Source of the DNA: HGM04593 sp045634305
Lineage (GTDB): Bacteria; Bacteroidota; Bacteroidia; Bacteroidales; Bacteroidaceae
Assembly (NCBI GenBank): GCA_045634305.1
Contig: JAZQZZ010000005.1
Location: forward strand, 1 to 40,359
Direction of reading: 5' to 3'
DNA: 40,359 nt
The position numbers and the translations under genes were made by a program. Positions 16,107 to 24,609 of the stretch are shown one piece after another (within the stretch, counting starts at the first letter, position 1; each line of letters begins with the position of its first letter). The notes under the pieces are model-generated. The model saw only the letters and a list, made by a program, of their open reading frames with translations, was not told where the DNA came from and did no database searches.

Positions 16107-16157
16107 CAAAAAACAAACTTGAGGCGTTGTTTATTTTGCTTACAAGTTTGTTTTTTG
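16107..16157 (-). terminator. Terminator/attenuator between the 29-residue peptide gene and RNase G
   Basis: Perfect 15-bp arms CAAAAAACAAACTTG / CAAGTTTGTTTTTTG (16107-16121 and 16143-16157) with a 21-nt loop. On the minus strand the hairpin ends in GTTTGTTTTTTGTTTT, like a terminator, so RNase G may be expressed by read-through. Confidence 0.8.
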
Positions 16158-16176
16158 TGCTTTGACAGACTTTCAC

Positions 16177-16266
16177 TTACTTGCTCTTATGTCTGTTCTT
16201 TCTCAGTCTTTTTTTACGCTTGTGCGTAGACATTTTATGTCTTTTTTTCTTTTTTCCGCTTGGCAT
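16177..16266 (-). CDS. 29-residue AURKAIP1/COX24-like ribosomal peptide
   Basis: A 29-residue, extremely basic peptide (MPSGKKKKRHKMSTHKRKKR at its start; about 60 percent Lys/Arg/His). It matches from memory the short AURKAIP1/COX24-domain proteins of Bacteroidetes, related to mitochondrial mS38 and the bacterial small-subunit protein bS22. It probably binds rRNA in the 30S subunit. It lies 28 bp downstream of the HU gene on the same strand and upstream of RNase G, a setting I recall in other Bacteroidales. It is easily missed by length-limited gene calling. Confidence 0.85.
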   Translation of the reverse strand: MPSGKKKKRHKMSTHKRKKRLRKNRHKSK

Positions 16267-16294
16267 AAGTTTAAAATTTATTGATTAATCACTC

Positions 16295-16570
16295 TTATTT
16301 TTTTACTTCATTCATGAATGTCTTGGCAGGCTTGAAGGCCGGAATGTTGTGTGCCGGGATGGTAATTGTCTTCTCCTTGTGGATGTCTCGTGCAGTCTTC
16401 TCAGCTCTGTGCTTGATGATGAAGCTACCGAAACCACGGAGATATACCGACTCCTGGTTAATCAAAGAAGTCTTTACAACTTCCATAAACGACTCAACTG
16501 TTGTTAAAACCACAGATTTCTCTACTCCCGTCTTCTTTGCAATCTCATTAACAATCTCTGCTTTTGTCAT
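16295..16570 (-). CDS. HU/IHF family DNA-binding protein
   Basis: A 91-residue nucleoid protein of the HU/IHF family, which bends and compacts DNA as a dimer. It has the typical N-terminal helices (MTKAEIVNEIAKKTGVEKSV) and the GFGSFIIKHRAEKTARDIHK arm leading to TITIPAHNIPAFKPAK, the DNA-inserting beta arm with its conserved proline. It leads the leftward HU, ribosomal peptide, RNase G group and has its own promoter. Confidence 0.94.
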   Translation of the reverse strand: MTKAEIVNEIAKKTGVEKSVVLTTVESFMEVVKTSLINQESVYLRGFGSFIIKHRAEKTARDIHKEKTITIPAHNIPAFKPAKTFMNEVKK

Positions 16571-16620
16571 CTTTACTATGATTTTTTATAATTCAACGCT
16601 TTGGTTTCAATTTCGGAGCA

Positions 16621-16651
16621 CAAATATATATCAATTTTTGTTCTTACCGAA
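16621..16651 (-). promoter_or_regulatory. Promoter of the HU gene
   Basis: Minus-strand TATATTTG (16621-16628) is an exact TAnnTTTG box, about 51 nt upstream of the ATG. A weak TTCG at 16648-16651 lies 19 nt upstream of the box. Confidence 0.55.
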
Positions 16652-16781
16652 ATTTATGCTCCTTTTTTTGTAAAAAACATAACATTTTGGCTCTTTGGTA
16701 CTTGAGTAGTGTTGTTCTTTTTCTGTTTTTTGCCCAAAAACATCATTTTTGCAGGTCGCATGCCAAAATAAGGGTGTAACA

Positions 16782-16813
16782 TTTGAAATAGGTCTATATT
16801 TTTTATAATTTTG
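16782..16813 (+). promoter_or_regulatory. Promoter of ssb-gldE-PPTase
   Basis: TTTG (16782-16785), a 20-nt spacer and TAATTTTG (16806-16813) match the Bacteroidetes consensus exactly. The ssb ATG is 28 nt after the second box. Confidence 0.75.
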
Positions 16814-16840
16814 CCGAACAATTATTTAAATAATATAATT

Positions 16841-17224
16841 ATGTCTGTAAATAAAGTAATTCTGATAGGAAATGTCGGCAAGGACCCCGATGTCCGTCAC
16901 CTCGACCGCAATGTGGTTGTCGCAAATCTTGTTCTGGCAACAACAGAACGTGGCTACACACTCCAGAACGGTACTCCCGTTCCTGAGCGTACCGAGTGGC
17001 ACAACATCGTTCTATGGGGCGGATTGGCCGAGGTTGCCGAGAAGTATGTGCACAAAGGCGACCGTATATATATTGAAGGTAAGATAAGGACAAATACCTA
17101 CGAGGACCAGAACGGTATCCGCCGTTACAGGACTGAAATTCTTGCCGAGACCATGGATATGCTGTCGTCGAGAGCGACTGGCGCCCCAACGGCCGATGGA
17201 CCGGTACAGGGCTCTAATTTCTAA
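16841..17224 (+). CDS. ssb: Single-stranded DNA-binding protein
   Basis: A 127-residue OB-fold protein that coats single-stranded DNA in replication and repair. MSVNKVILIGNVGKDPDVR and RTEWHNIVLWGGLAEVAEKYVHKGDRIYIEGKI are diagnostic. The C-terminal tail is short (about 20 residues after the OB fold) and ends in VQGSNF, without the acidic tip (DDLPF-like) that normally recruits partner proteins. The ATG at 16841 is the family start. It heads a rightward operon with gldE (15-bp gap) and a phosphopantetheinyl transferase. Confidence 0.95.
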   Translation: MSVNKVILIGNVGKDPDVRHLDRNVVVANLVLATTERGYTLQNGTPVPERTEWHNIVLWGGLAEVAEKYVHKGDRIYIEGKIRTNTYEDQNGIRRYRTEILAETMDMLSSRATGAPTADGPVQGSNF

Positions 17225-17239
17225 TTTAAATCTTGAGTT

Positions 17240-18613
17240 TTGGATATATTTACGACTGCCTTTCTGCAGGTTTTTGCACTCTCATCGGCAAATGTCAGTT
17301 TGAATATGCCGTCATTGGGAGGTATCGTTGCGGCTTGTATTGCCGCAGTGCTGTTGTTGTGTTCCGCTTTTGCATCGGGTTCGGAAATAGCATTCTTTTC
17401 ATTGACAAGGGAGAATCTTGATGATATGGCCGAGAGCAAGTCGGCCAGGGACAAACGTATAATCGAACTGTTGAAGGAACCCGAGAAACTCTTGGCTACA
17501 ATACTCATTGTCAACGATTTTGTGAATGTGGGTGTTGTAATGCTGTTGAATTTCTTCTTCATGCAGGTGCTTGATTTCGGCGTCGGGGCAGAGTGGCTGG
17601 AGTTCCTGTTGATGACGGTGCTGCTGACATTCCTCCTTTTGCTCTTTGGTGAGGTGATGCCCAAAATCTATTCCAAGAACAACGTCGTCAAGTTCGCAAG
17701 GTTCGCTTCCGTGCCTTTATATGCCCTGTCGAGTATCCTTTCTCCATTTTCAAAGATGCTGGTGCGCTCAACAGCTTTTGCGCAGCGCATTGTTTCAAAG
17801 AAACAGCGTCTTCTTTCGGTCGATGAACTTGAACAGGCACTGGAACTCACCGATACTAAAGAGATCGGTGAGCAGAAGAATATGCTCGAGGGAATCATCC
17901 GTTTCGGTGACGAGACGGTGAAAAATATCATGACATCGCGTCTTGATATGGTTATGCTCGATTTGCGAACACCCTATTCCGAGGTGTTGAAGTGTGCCGC
18001 CGAGAATGCCTACTCGCGTATTCCGGTCTATGGCAAGACACAGGATGATATTCGTGGTATATTGTATATCAAGGATTTGCTTCCGCATCTTAACCGAGGC
18101 GGCAACTTCCGTTGGCAGTCTTTGATACGCCAGCCATTCTTTGTTCCCGAGACAAAGAAAATCGATGACCTGTTGTGCGATTTCCAGACGGTGAAGGTGC
18201 ATATGGCAGTCGTTGTCGATGAGTTCGGTGGTGTGTCGGGCCTGATTACACTTGAGGATATCATTGAGGAGATTGTTGGAGAAATCAACGACGAGTTCGA
18301 CGAACCCGATACTTCGTACGAGAAAGTGAATGAAAGTACCTACCTCTTTGATGGCCGCACGTCGTTGTCCGATTTCTACAAGATAACATCGTTGGACAGT
18401 GAGGAGTTTGAGGAGCTGGCAGGCGAAGCAGACACTCTTGCCGGTATGCTCCTTGAGGTAAAGGGCGAATTCCCCATGTTGCACGAGGTCATTGTATGCA
18501 ACGGCATCTCTTTCGAGGTAGTCCAGAAGGACAAGCATCGCATTGTAAAGATTAAGGCGGTATTGCCGTTGGCAACGGCTGCCGGGGTTGAAACCGACGA
18601 AACCGAGGTGTAA
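17240..18613 (+). CDS. gldE: GldE-type CNNM/CorC transmembrane protein with CBS domains
   Basis: A 457-residue inner-membrane protein: an N-terminal DUF21/CNNM domain with about four membrane segments (about 25-200), a CBS pair (about 215-335, with IMTSRLDMVMLDL, IPVYGKTQDDIRGILYIKDLL and VVVDEFGGVSGLITLEDIIEEIVG), and a CorC/HlyC C-terminal domain (about 350-440). Its position between ssb and a phosphopantetheinyl transferase identifies it as GldE, tied genetically to gliding and T9SS in some Bacteroidetes but also found in non-motile ones. It starts at TTG (17240); the next ATG at 17306 would remove 22 residues that relatives appear to have. Confidence 0.85.
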   Translation: MDIFTTAFLQVFALSSANVSLNMPSLGGIVAACIAAVLLLCSAFASGSEIAFFSLTRENLDDMAESKSARDKRIIELLKEPEKLLATILIVNDFVNVGVVMLLNFFFMQVLDFGVGAEWLEFLLMTVLLTFLLLLFGEVMPKIYSKNNVVKFARFASVPLYALSSILSPFSKMLVRSTAFAQRIVSKKQRLLSVDELEQALELTDTKEIGEQKNMLEGIIRFGDETVKNIMTSRLDMVMLDLRTPYSEVLKCAAENAYSRIPVYGKTQDDIRGILYIKDLLPHLNRGGNFRWQSLIRQPFFVPETKKIDDLLCDFQTVKVHMAVVVDEFGGVSGLITLEDIIEEIVGEINDEFDEPDTSYEKVNESTYLFDGRTSLSDFYKITSLDSEEFEELAGEADTLAGMLLEVKGEFPMLHEVIVCNGISFEVVQKDKHRIVKIKAVLPLATAAGVETDETEV

Positions 18614-18614
18614 A

Positions 18615-19250
18615 ATGCCTCTTTTCAAGCAATACGGACTGCATGGCACTTCTGTCTTGGTGTGGAAAATCACCGAGACAATCGATGAGTTGCAGGGGAT
18701 GGTGTCACCTGATGTCGCGGCATGGGCTCTTGAAAAATATGCTTCGGAGAAACGTCGCGCCGAATGGTTGGCGGTTCGTGCATTGTTGCGGCAACATCTG
18801 GGCGACGATGTGCGTGTGGAGTATGATGCTGAGGGGAAACCGTCGCTCCAAGGCGCTGGTGGCACGGTGAGTATATCCCACACCGACGGCTATGTTGCCG
18901 TAGCCCTTTCGGCCGATGGCGATGCCGGCATCGATATTGAACTCCTTTCGCGTGATGTCATGCCTGTAGCAAGCCGTTTCATGTCCGTTGGGAAGTTTGA
19001 TGATGTGCCGTCCGACAAAAGGAATTTCGTTGCACTTGTCAACTGGTGTGCCAAGGAAGCCTTGTATAAGATTGTCGGTAATCTGGGCGGTAACTTCAAG
19101 GATAATATATCTGTCGCCAATTTTGAACCGTATTCTGAAGGGGTTGTGCCAATGAAACTCTCGGGGCTCGCTTCCTGTTGCGAGGAGCCGTTCATCGCCC
19201 ATTATTCAGTGCTTGATGATTTGCTTGTGGTGCTATGCCGTAAGGGGTAG
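18615..19250 (+). CDS. 4'-phosphopantetheinyl transferase superfamily protein
   Basis: A 211-residue Sfp-type transferase that adds the phosphopantetheine arm of CoA to carrier proteins. It has the magnesium- and CoA-binding motifs VSISHTDGYVAVALS, GIDIELLSRD and WCAKEALYKIVG (the W-x-x-KEA signature). It starts one base after the gldE stop, so it is in the ssb-gldE operon. The target carrier protein is unknown. Confidence 0.9.
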   Translation: MPLFKQYGLHGTSVLVWKITETIDELQGMVSPDVAAWALEKYASEKRRAEWLAVRALLRQHLGDDVRVEYDAEGKPSLQGAGGTVSISHTDGYVAVALSADGDAGIDIELLSRDVMPVASRFMSVGKFDDVPSDKRNFVALVNWCAKEALYKIVGNLGGNFKDNISVANFEPYSEGVVPMKLSGLASCCEEPFIAHYSVLDDLLVVLCRKG

Positions 19251-19370
19251 TGTGTGGCATGTCGCTCCGTTTTGTACATCTTCTTCCGAAAATTCCGATA
19301 AAAAGGATGTTTTTTTGCTCCGAAAGTGAAAAAACATGGTTCGAATGTATGTTTTTCAATAAAAAAATGA

Positions 19371-19378
19371 CAACTTTG
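19371..19378 (+). promoter_or_regulatory. Possible -7 box directly before the LysE-family start
   Basis: CAACTTTG followed by CAGT and then the ATG at 19383. If it is used, transcription would start at or within a few nucleotides of the ATG, giving a nearly leaderless mRNA. There is one mismatch and no clear -33 box. Confidence 0.35.
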
Positions 19379-19382
19379 CAGT

Positions 19383-20054
19383 ATGAATGAGTTGTTGTCA
19401 CAGGTTGGTTTGTTGGAGATAATAGTCAAGGGCGTTGTCATTGGCATTGTCGCTTCCGCCCCAATGGGGCCGGTTGGCGTCCTCTGTATCCAGCGTACAC
19501 TGAACAAAGGTCGTGCCTATGGCCTTGTAACCGGTGTGGGAGCTGCATGCAGCGATATCCTCTATGCTCTGTTGACCGGCTATGGACTCAATTTGCTGTA
19601 CGATGTCATTAGCAATCCATCGACAGTGTATTGGATGCAGCTCATCGGCGCGATAATAATGTTCATCTTCGGCCTTCATACTTTCCGTCTGAATCCGGTT
19701 CAGAACACACGTAACGTCAGCCACAACAAGAGCAGTCTTCTGCGTAACGGAGTCACAGGTTTTTTCATAACCTTGTCGAACCCCATGATTATACTGTTGT
19801 TTGTGGCACTCTTCTCTCCCATGAACTTTGTGATTCCGGAAATGTCTTTGACCGACCAGTGTCTCGGCTACATGGCAATATTCGCCGGTGCAATGCTGTG
19901 GTGGTTCTTCATAACCTATGTGGTAAACAAGTTGAGGGCACGCTTTGATGTGCGCGGAATTCTGATAATCAATAGAGTTATTGGCGGTGCAGTGATGATT
20001 GGCTCTTTGGTCGGAGCAATACTCATCGCAACCGGAACTTTTTCATTTCATTAA
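19383..20054 (+). CDS. LysE family translocator
   Basis: A 223-residue inner-membrane exporter of the LysE/RhtB superfamily, which exports amino acids or related small molecules. It has about six hydrophobic segments, the family's N-terminal ASAPMGPVGVLCIQRTLNKGR motif and FFITLSNPMIILLFVALFS in the middle. The substrate is not predictable. It has its own short upstream region and is followed 15 bp later by the DUF4924 gene. Confidence 0.88.
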   Translation: MNELLSQVGLLEIIVKGVVIGIVASAPMGPVGVLCIQRTLNKGRAYGLVTGVGAACSDILYALLTGYGLNLLYDVISNPSTVYWMQLIGAIIMFIFGLHTFRLNPVQNTRNVSHNKSSLLRNGVTGFFITLSNPMIILLFVALFSPMNFVIPEMSLTDQCLGYMAIFAGAMLWWFFITYVVNKLRARFDVRGILIINRVIGGAVMIGSLVGAILIATGTFSFH

Positions 20055-20069
20055 AAAATACTTTTTGTT

Positions 20070-20624
20070 TTGTTTGTTTCAAGGGAACTTCGAAAAAAGA
20101 ATATAGCGGAGTATCTGCTATATATGTGGCAGGTCGAGGACCTGTTACGTGCCAACGAACTGTCGCTCGACAAAGTAAAGGAAAACATTGTCAAGCCATA
20201 CGCTTTGCCCGATGAACAGTCGGGTGAGTTGTTGCAATGGTATGCCAACCTCATAGATATGATGCACCAGGAGGATGTCAAGGAGAAAGGCCATCTGCAG
20301 ATTAACAGGAACGTCATCATCAACATGTCCGACCTTCATCTGCGTCTTCTCAAGTCTCCCAAGGTGCCGTTCTACTCGGCTGCCTACTACAAGGCTCTGC
20401 CGTTTATTGTCGAGTTCCGCACCAAGAGCGATGGCAGGGATAAAAATGAACTCGAGAACTGCTTTGACGCTCTTTACATGATGTGGATGATGAAACTGCA
20501 AAAACGCGAAATAAACGAGGAGACATTGAAGGCAACAGCCGAGATTGGCAAATTCATATCAATGCTCTCACTCTATTTCAAGGAGGACGAGGAAGGAAAG
20601 CTCGACATTGAGGGCGAGGAATGA
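20070..20624 (+). CDS. DUF4924 family protein
   Basis: A 184-residue soluble helical protein of the DUF4924 family, restricted to Bacteroidetes and of unknown function. The start is TTG at 20070, giving MFVSRELRKKNIAEYLLYMWQ; the RKKNIAEYLLYMWQVEDLLRA segment is the recognisable family N-terminus, so this non-ATG start is well supported. It sits 15 bp after the LysE-family gene and 30 bp before prfC, suggesting a shared transcript. Confidence 0.82.
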   Translation: MFVSRELRKKNIAEYLLYMWQVEDLLRANELSLDKVKENIVKPYALPDEQSGELLQWYANLIDMMHQEDVKEKGHLQINRNVIINMSDLHLRLLKSPKVPFYSAAYYKALPFIVEFRTKSDGRDKNELENCFDALYMMWMMKLQKREINEETLKATAEIGKFISMLSLYFKEDEEGKLDIEGEE

Positions 20625-20654
20625 ATAGAGATAAAACACGAAAAATATATTGAA

Positions 20655-22232
20655 ATGAGTAATATACAGGAAGAGATAGGACGTAGAAGAACGTTTGCGA
20701 TTATATCGCACCCCGATGCCGGTAAAACAACACTCACCGAGAAGTTGCTGCTTTTCGGAGGTCAGATTCAGGTTGCCGGTGCAGTGAAGTCGAACAAAAT
20801 CAAGAAGACTGCCACATCGGACTGGATGGAGATTGAGAAACAGCGTGGTATTTCGGTGACAACTTCAGTTATGGAGTTCGATTACGAGGGTTATAAAATC
20901 AATATTCTTGATACTCCGGGTCACCAGGACTTTGCCGAGGATACATTCCGCACACTCACAGCCGTTGACAGCGTAATCATTGTTGTCGACAGTGCAAAAG
21001 GTGTTGAGACGCAGACACGTAAACTCATGTCGGTGTGCCGCATGCGCAACACTCCTGTGATTGTGTATGTGAACAAGATGGACCGCGAAGGACGCGACCC
21101 GTTTGAACTGCTCGACGAACTTGAGAGCGAACTGCAGATTGCAGTGCGTCCGCTCAGTTGGCCAATTGACCAGGGTGCGCGTTTCAAGGGCGTGTATAAC
21201 ATATATGAGCAGAAACTCGACCTTTTTACACCGAACAAGCAGCGTGTGACCGAGAAGGTTGAGGTTGATATCGACAGCGAGGAACTCGAACAGAACATTG
21301 GCGAGGATTTGGCCATTAAGTTGCGCACCGACCTTGAACTTGTCGAGGGTGTATACCCCGAGTTCAACGTTCAGGACTATCTTGATGCGAAAGTAGCTCC
21401 TGTATTCTTCGGCTCGGCGCTCAACAACTTCGGTGTTCAGGAGTTGCTCGACTGCTTTGTGAAAATTGCCCCAAGCCCACGCCCCGTGCAGGCGCTGGAG
21501 CGTGTCGTCAACCCCGAGGATTCAAAATTTACAGGCTTCATCTTCAAGATAACCGCGAACATCGACCCCAACCACCGTTCCTGTGTCGCATTCTGTAAAA
21601 TCTGTTCAGGCAAGTTTGTCCGCAATACTCCATACCGCCACATCCGTCTGGGCAAGGAACTCCGTTTCTCTTCGCCCACACAATTCATGGCTCAGCGCAA
21701 GAGCACCATCGAGGAGGCCTATCCCGGTGATATCATCGGTTTGCCCGATACCGGAAACTTCAAGATCGGCGACACTCTTACCGAGGGCGAAATCCTCCAC
21801 TTCAAGGGCTTGCCAAGCTTTTCGCCCGAGATGTTCAAATACATTGAGAATGCCGACCCCATGAAGACCAAGCAGCTTGCAAAGGGTATCGACCAGCTTA
21901 TGGGCGAGGGCGTTGCGCAGTTGTTCGTCAACCAGCATAACGGCCGCAAACTCATCGGTACAGTAGGTCAGTTGCAGTTCGAGGTTATCCAGTATCGCCT
22001 TGAGAACGAGTACAATGCCAAGTGCCGTTGGGAGCCCGTGAGTCTCTATAAAGCCTGCTGGATCGAGAGCGACGATGCTGCAGAACTCGAGGCCTTCAAG
22101 AAACGCAAATACCAGTATATGGCAAAGGATATCGAGGGACGCGACGTCTTCCTTGCCGACAGCGGATATGTGCTGCAGATGGCGCAGAACGATTTCAAGT
22201 CAATACGTTTCCACTTTACAAGTGAATTCTAA
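20655..22232 (+). CDS. prfC: Peptide chain release factor 3
   Basis: Translational GTPase that recycles RF1/RF2 after termination. The 525-residue protein has the P-loop SHPDAGKTT, the switch region with KQRGISVTTSV, DTPGHQDF and NKMDREGRDP, in the RF3 rather than EF-G arrangement. The length matches RF3, which lacks EF-G domain IV. It is part of a rightward run that continues with the tsaC-like gene 12 bp downstream. Confidence 0.96.
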   Translation: MSNIQEEIGRRRTFAIISHPDAGKTTLTEKLLLFGGQIQVAGAVKSNKIKKTATSDWMEIEKQRGISVTTSVMEFDYEGYKINILDTPGHQDFAEDTFRTLTAVDSVIIVVDSAKGVETQTRKLMSVCRMRNTPVIVYVNKMDREGRDPFELLDELESELQIAVRPLSWPIDQGARFKGVYNIYEQKLDLFTPNKQRVTEKVEVDIDSEELEQNIGEDLAIKLRTDLELVEGVYPEFNVQDYLDAKVAPVFFGSALNNFGVQELLDCFVKIAPSPRPVQALERVVNPEDSKFTGFIFKITANIDPNHRSCVAFCKICSGKFVRNTPYRHIRLGKELRFSSPTQFMAQRKSTIEEAYPGDIIGLPDTGNFKIGDTLTEGEILHFKGLPSFSPEMFKYIENADPMKTKQLAKGIDQLMGEGVAQLFVNQHNGRKLIGTVGQLQFEVIQYRLENEYNAKCRWEPVSLYKACWIESDDAAELEAFKKRKYQYMAKDIEGRDVFLADSGYVLQMAQNDFKSIRFHFTSEF

Positions 22233-22244
22233 AACAGATATAGT

Positions 22245-22817
22245 ATGGGTACAATAGCTGATGAAGTAAAGAAGTGCATTGAGGTTATGCGTGCCGGTGG
22301 CGTTATACTTTATCCCACAGATACGGTGTGGGGTATCGGTTGTGACGCAACCAATGCCGATGCCGTGAAAAAGGTTTTTGATATAAAAAAGCGTTGTGAC
22401 AGCAAGGCAATGCTGCTGCTTGTCGACAGCGCCGACCGTCTTGCACGCTATGTAGGTAATGTCCCTGCTGTGGCTTGGGATCTCATAGAACTCAGTGACA
22501 AGCCTTTGACAATAATTTACGATGGTGCGCGCAACCTCGCCCCCAACCTCATTGCCGAGGATGGCAGCGTGGGAATAAGAGTGACCAATGAGATGTTCTC
22601 GAAGGAACTCTGCTATCGTTTCCAGAAGGCTGTCGTTTCCACATCGGCCAACATCAGCGGTGAGGAAACCCCCAACAACTTCAGCGAAATAAGCCCCGAG
22701 ATTGTAAATGCCGTCGATTACGTGGTAAACTACAAGCAGCTCGAAAAGGGCAAGGCAAAGTCATCGAGCATAATTAAACTTACTGAAAACGGAACGGTAA
22801 CCATTATAAGGCAATGA
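22245..22817 (+). CDS. L-threonylcarbamoyladenylate synthase (TsaC/Sua5/YrdC family)
   Basis: Makes threonylcarbamoyl-AMP for t6A37 modification of ANN-decoding tRNAs. The 190-residue YrdC-fold protein has YPTDTVWGIGCDATN, KKRCDSKAMLLLV (equivalent to the KxR motif) and VVSTSANISGEETP. It lacks the C-terminal Sua5 domain, so it is the short TsaC/YciO type; a YciO-like function cannot be excluded. Its last codons overlap the ClC start by 4 bp (ATGA), implying translational coupling. Confidence 0.9.
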   Translation: MGTIADEVKKCIEVMRAGGVILYPTDTVWGIGCDATNADAVKKVFDIKKRCDSKAMLLLVDSADRLARYVGNVPAVAWDLIELSDKPLTIIYDGARNLAPNLIAEDGSVGIRVTNEMFSKELCYRFQKAVVSTSANISGEETPNNFSEISPEIVNAVDYVVNYKQLEKGKAKSSSIIKLTENGTVTIIRQ

Positions 22818-24607
22818 TAGATGAACGACATGAACCGGACCTCATAGACCGTTTCAACAGTTGGCGTGAGAAGCATATTTCGCACAGGCAGTTCGTGCTT
22901 GTGTTGAGCCTTGCCGTGGGTGTCCTTTCAGCGCTTGCGGCCTATCTCCTGCACCATCTGATACATTTTATCCAGCATCTGCTCACCGGAGGATTCGACG
23001 CCCACACATTCAACTGGCTCTATCTTGTATATCCTGTAATAGGTATTTTTATAACAGGCCTTTTCATCCGCAAAGTCGTGCGCGACGACATCAGCCATGG
23101 CGTCACCAAGGTCCTGTATGCCATCTCGTGCCGCAGAGGACAGATTCGTCGTCATAACACGTGGTCGTCCTTGATTGCCAGTGGAATAACAATCGGTTTC
23201 GGTGGTTCGGTGGGAGCCGAGTCGCCTATCGTGATGACAGGATCGGCCATAGGCTCAAATCTCGGTCAGCTTTTCAAGATGGAAAAGAAGGTGATGATGC
23301 TGCTCATCGGCTGCGGTGCTGCCGGTGCTGTGGCGGGTATCTTCAAGGCTCCCATCACAGGTCTTGTGTTCGTGGTAGAGGTGCTGATGATTGACCTCAC
23401 CATGTCGTCGCTGTTGCCGTTGCTCATATCAAGTGTTACTGCAGCCACCCTCTCTTATATCCTCATGGGAACGGAAACCATGTTCAAGTTCAACATGGCC
23501 GAGGCTTTTGACCTCGCGCGCGTTCCTTATGTATTGTTGCTCGGTATTGTCTGCGGTCTGGTATCGCTCTATTTTACCAAGGTGACGGTGAATGTGGAAA
23601 AGTTCTTCAAGAGATTCAAGAACCCTTATATAAGGCTTCTCATCGGTGGTAGTGCCTTGAGTGTTCTCATATTCCTTTTCCCGCCCCTCTATGGCGAGGG
23701 ATATGATACCATCAAGCAACTGATTGACGGCTCATCCGAGACATCGCAGATGATTCTTGAAAAATCACTCTTCTTCGACCAGTCGCATCTGTTGTTGCTG
23801 TTCATGTTCCTTGTTGTGGTTTTCAAGGCATTTGCATCAACTGTGACCAATTGTGCCGGTGGTTGTGGCGGTATATTCGCGCCAAGCCTCTTCCTGGGTT
23901 GCGTGACAGGTTATCTGTTTGCCAGCCTGTGCAACCGAACCGGCGTGGGTGTTCCGGTGATAGAGGAGAATTTCGCGTTGTTCGGTATGGCAGCGTTGAT
24001 GTCGGGTGTCTTCCATGCACCATTGACAGGTGTTTTCCTTATTGCAGAATTGACGGGCGGTTATGACCTCTTCCTGCCTTTGATGATGGTGTCAGTGTCA
24101 TCATTCCTCACGGTAAGACTCTTCGACAGCAACAACATCTATGCAGTGCGCCTTGCACAACGTGGCGAGCTCATAACGCACCATAAGGACCAGGCTGTGC
24201 TCACTACGCTGAAAGTTGCCGATGTCGTAGAGAAGAACTTTCTCCCAGTCACTCCCGAGATGGATTTGGGAGCCCTCACATCGGTCGTTGCAAAGACAAA
24301 GCGCAACATATTCCCGGTGCTCAATGCGGCAAAGCGTCTTGTCGGTGTCATTTATCTCGATGACATAAGACACATAATGTTCCGCCAGGAGCTGTATCAC
24401 CGCTATTCGGTGGCAACACTCATGCGCCAGGTACCCGAGAAGCTGGGCATCGAAGAGCCGATGGAAGTCGTAATGCGCAAGTTCGAGGTTACCGGTGCGT
24501 GGAACCTCCCTGTTGAAGACATAACAGGTGAATACATCGGCTTCATCTCCAAGTCGGCTGTGTTTACAGCCTATCGTAATACATTGTTGGAATTTACATC
24601 TGATTGA
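22814..24607 (+). CDS. ClC family chloride channel/antiporter with CBS domains
   Basis: A 597-residue ClC protein moving chloride across the inner membrane. Selectivity-filter motifs are present: GFGGSVGAESPIV (the gating-glutamate segment, as GxESP rather than GREGP), GIFKAPITGLVFVVE and GGCGGIFAPSLFLG. About ten membrane helices (residues 25-430) are followed by a CBS pair (about 450-590). ATP/AMP binding by the CBS pair is typical of the family but not shown here. The tsaC-ClC-fmt order recurs in Bacteroidales, from memory. Confidence 0.92.
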   Translation: MIDERHEPDLIDRFNSWREKHISHRQFVLVLSLAVGVLSALAAYLLHHLIHFIQHLLTGGFDAHTFNWLYLVYPVIGIFITGLFIRKVVRDDISHGVTKVLYAISCRRGQIRRHNTWSSLIASGITIGFGGSVGAESPIVMTGSAIGSNLGQLFKMEKKVMMLLIGCGAAGAVAGIFKAPITGLVFVVEVLMIDLTMSSLLPLLISSVTAATLSYILMGTETMFKFNMAEAFDLARVPYVLLLGIVCGLVSLYFTKVTVNVEKFFKRFKNPYIRLLIGGSALSVLIFLFPPLYGEGYDTIKQLIDGSSETSQMILEKSLFFDQSHLLLLFMFLVVVFKAFASTVTNCAGGCGGIFAPSLFLGCVTGYLFASLCNRTGVGVPVIEENFALFGMAALMSGVFHAPLTGVFLIAELTGGYDLFLPLMMVSVSSFLTVRLFDSNNIYAVRLAQRGELITHHKDQAVLTTLKVADVVEKNFLPVTPEMDLGALTSVVAKTKRNIFPVLNAAKRLVGVIYLDDIRHIMFRQELYHRYSVATLMRQVPEKLGIEEPMEVVMRKFEVTGAWNLPVEDITGEYIGFISKSAVFTAYRNTLLEFTSD

Positions 24608-24609
24608 TT

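Noticed and set aside
17795..18883. 362-codon open frame antisense to gldE and the phosphopantetheinyl transferase gene
   Set aside because: Its translation has no coherent domain, and the sense strand encodes well-defined conserved proteins.
22814..22817. Overlap of the tsaC-like and ClC genes considered a frameshift
   Set aside because: An ATGA overlap is ordinary translational coupling, and both proteins are complete.
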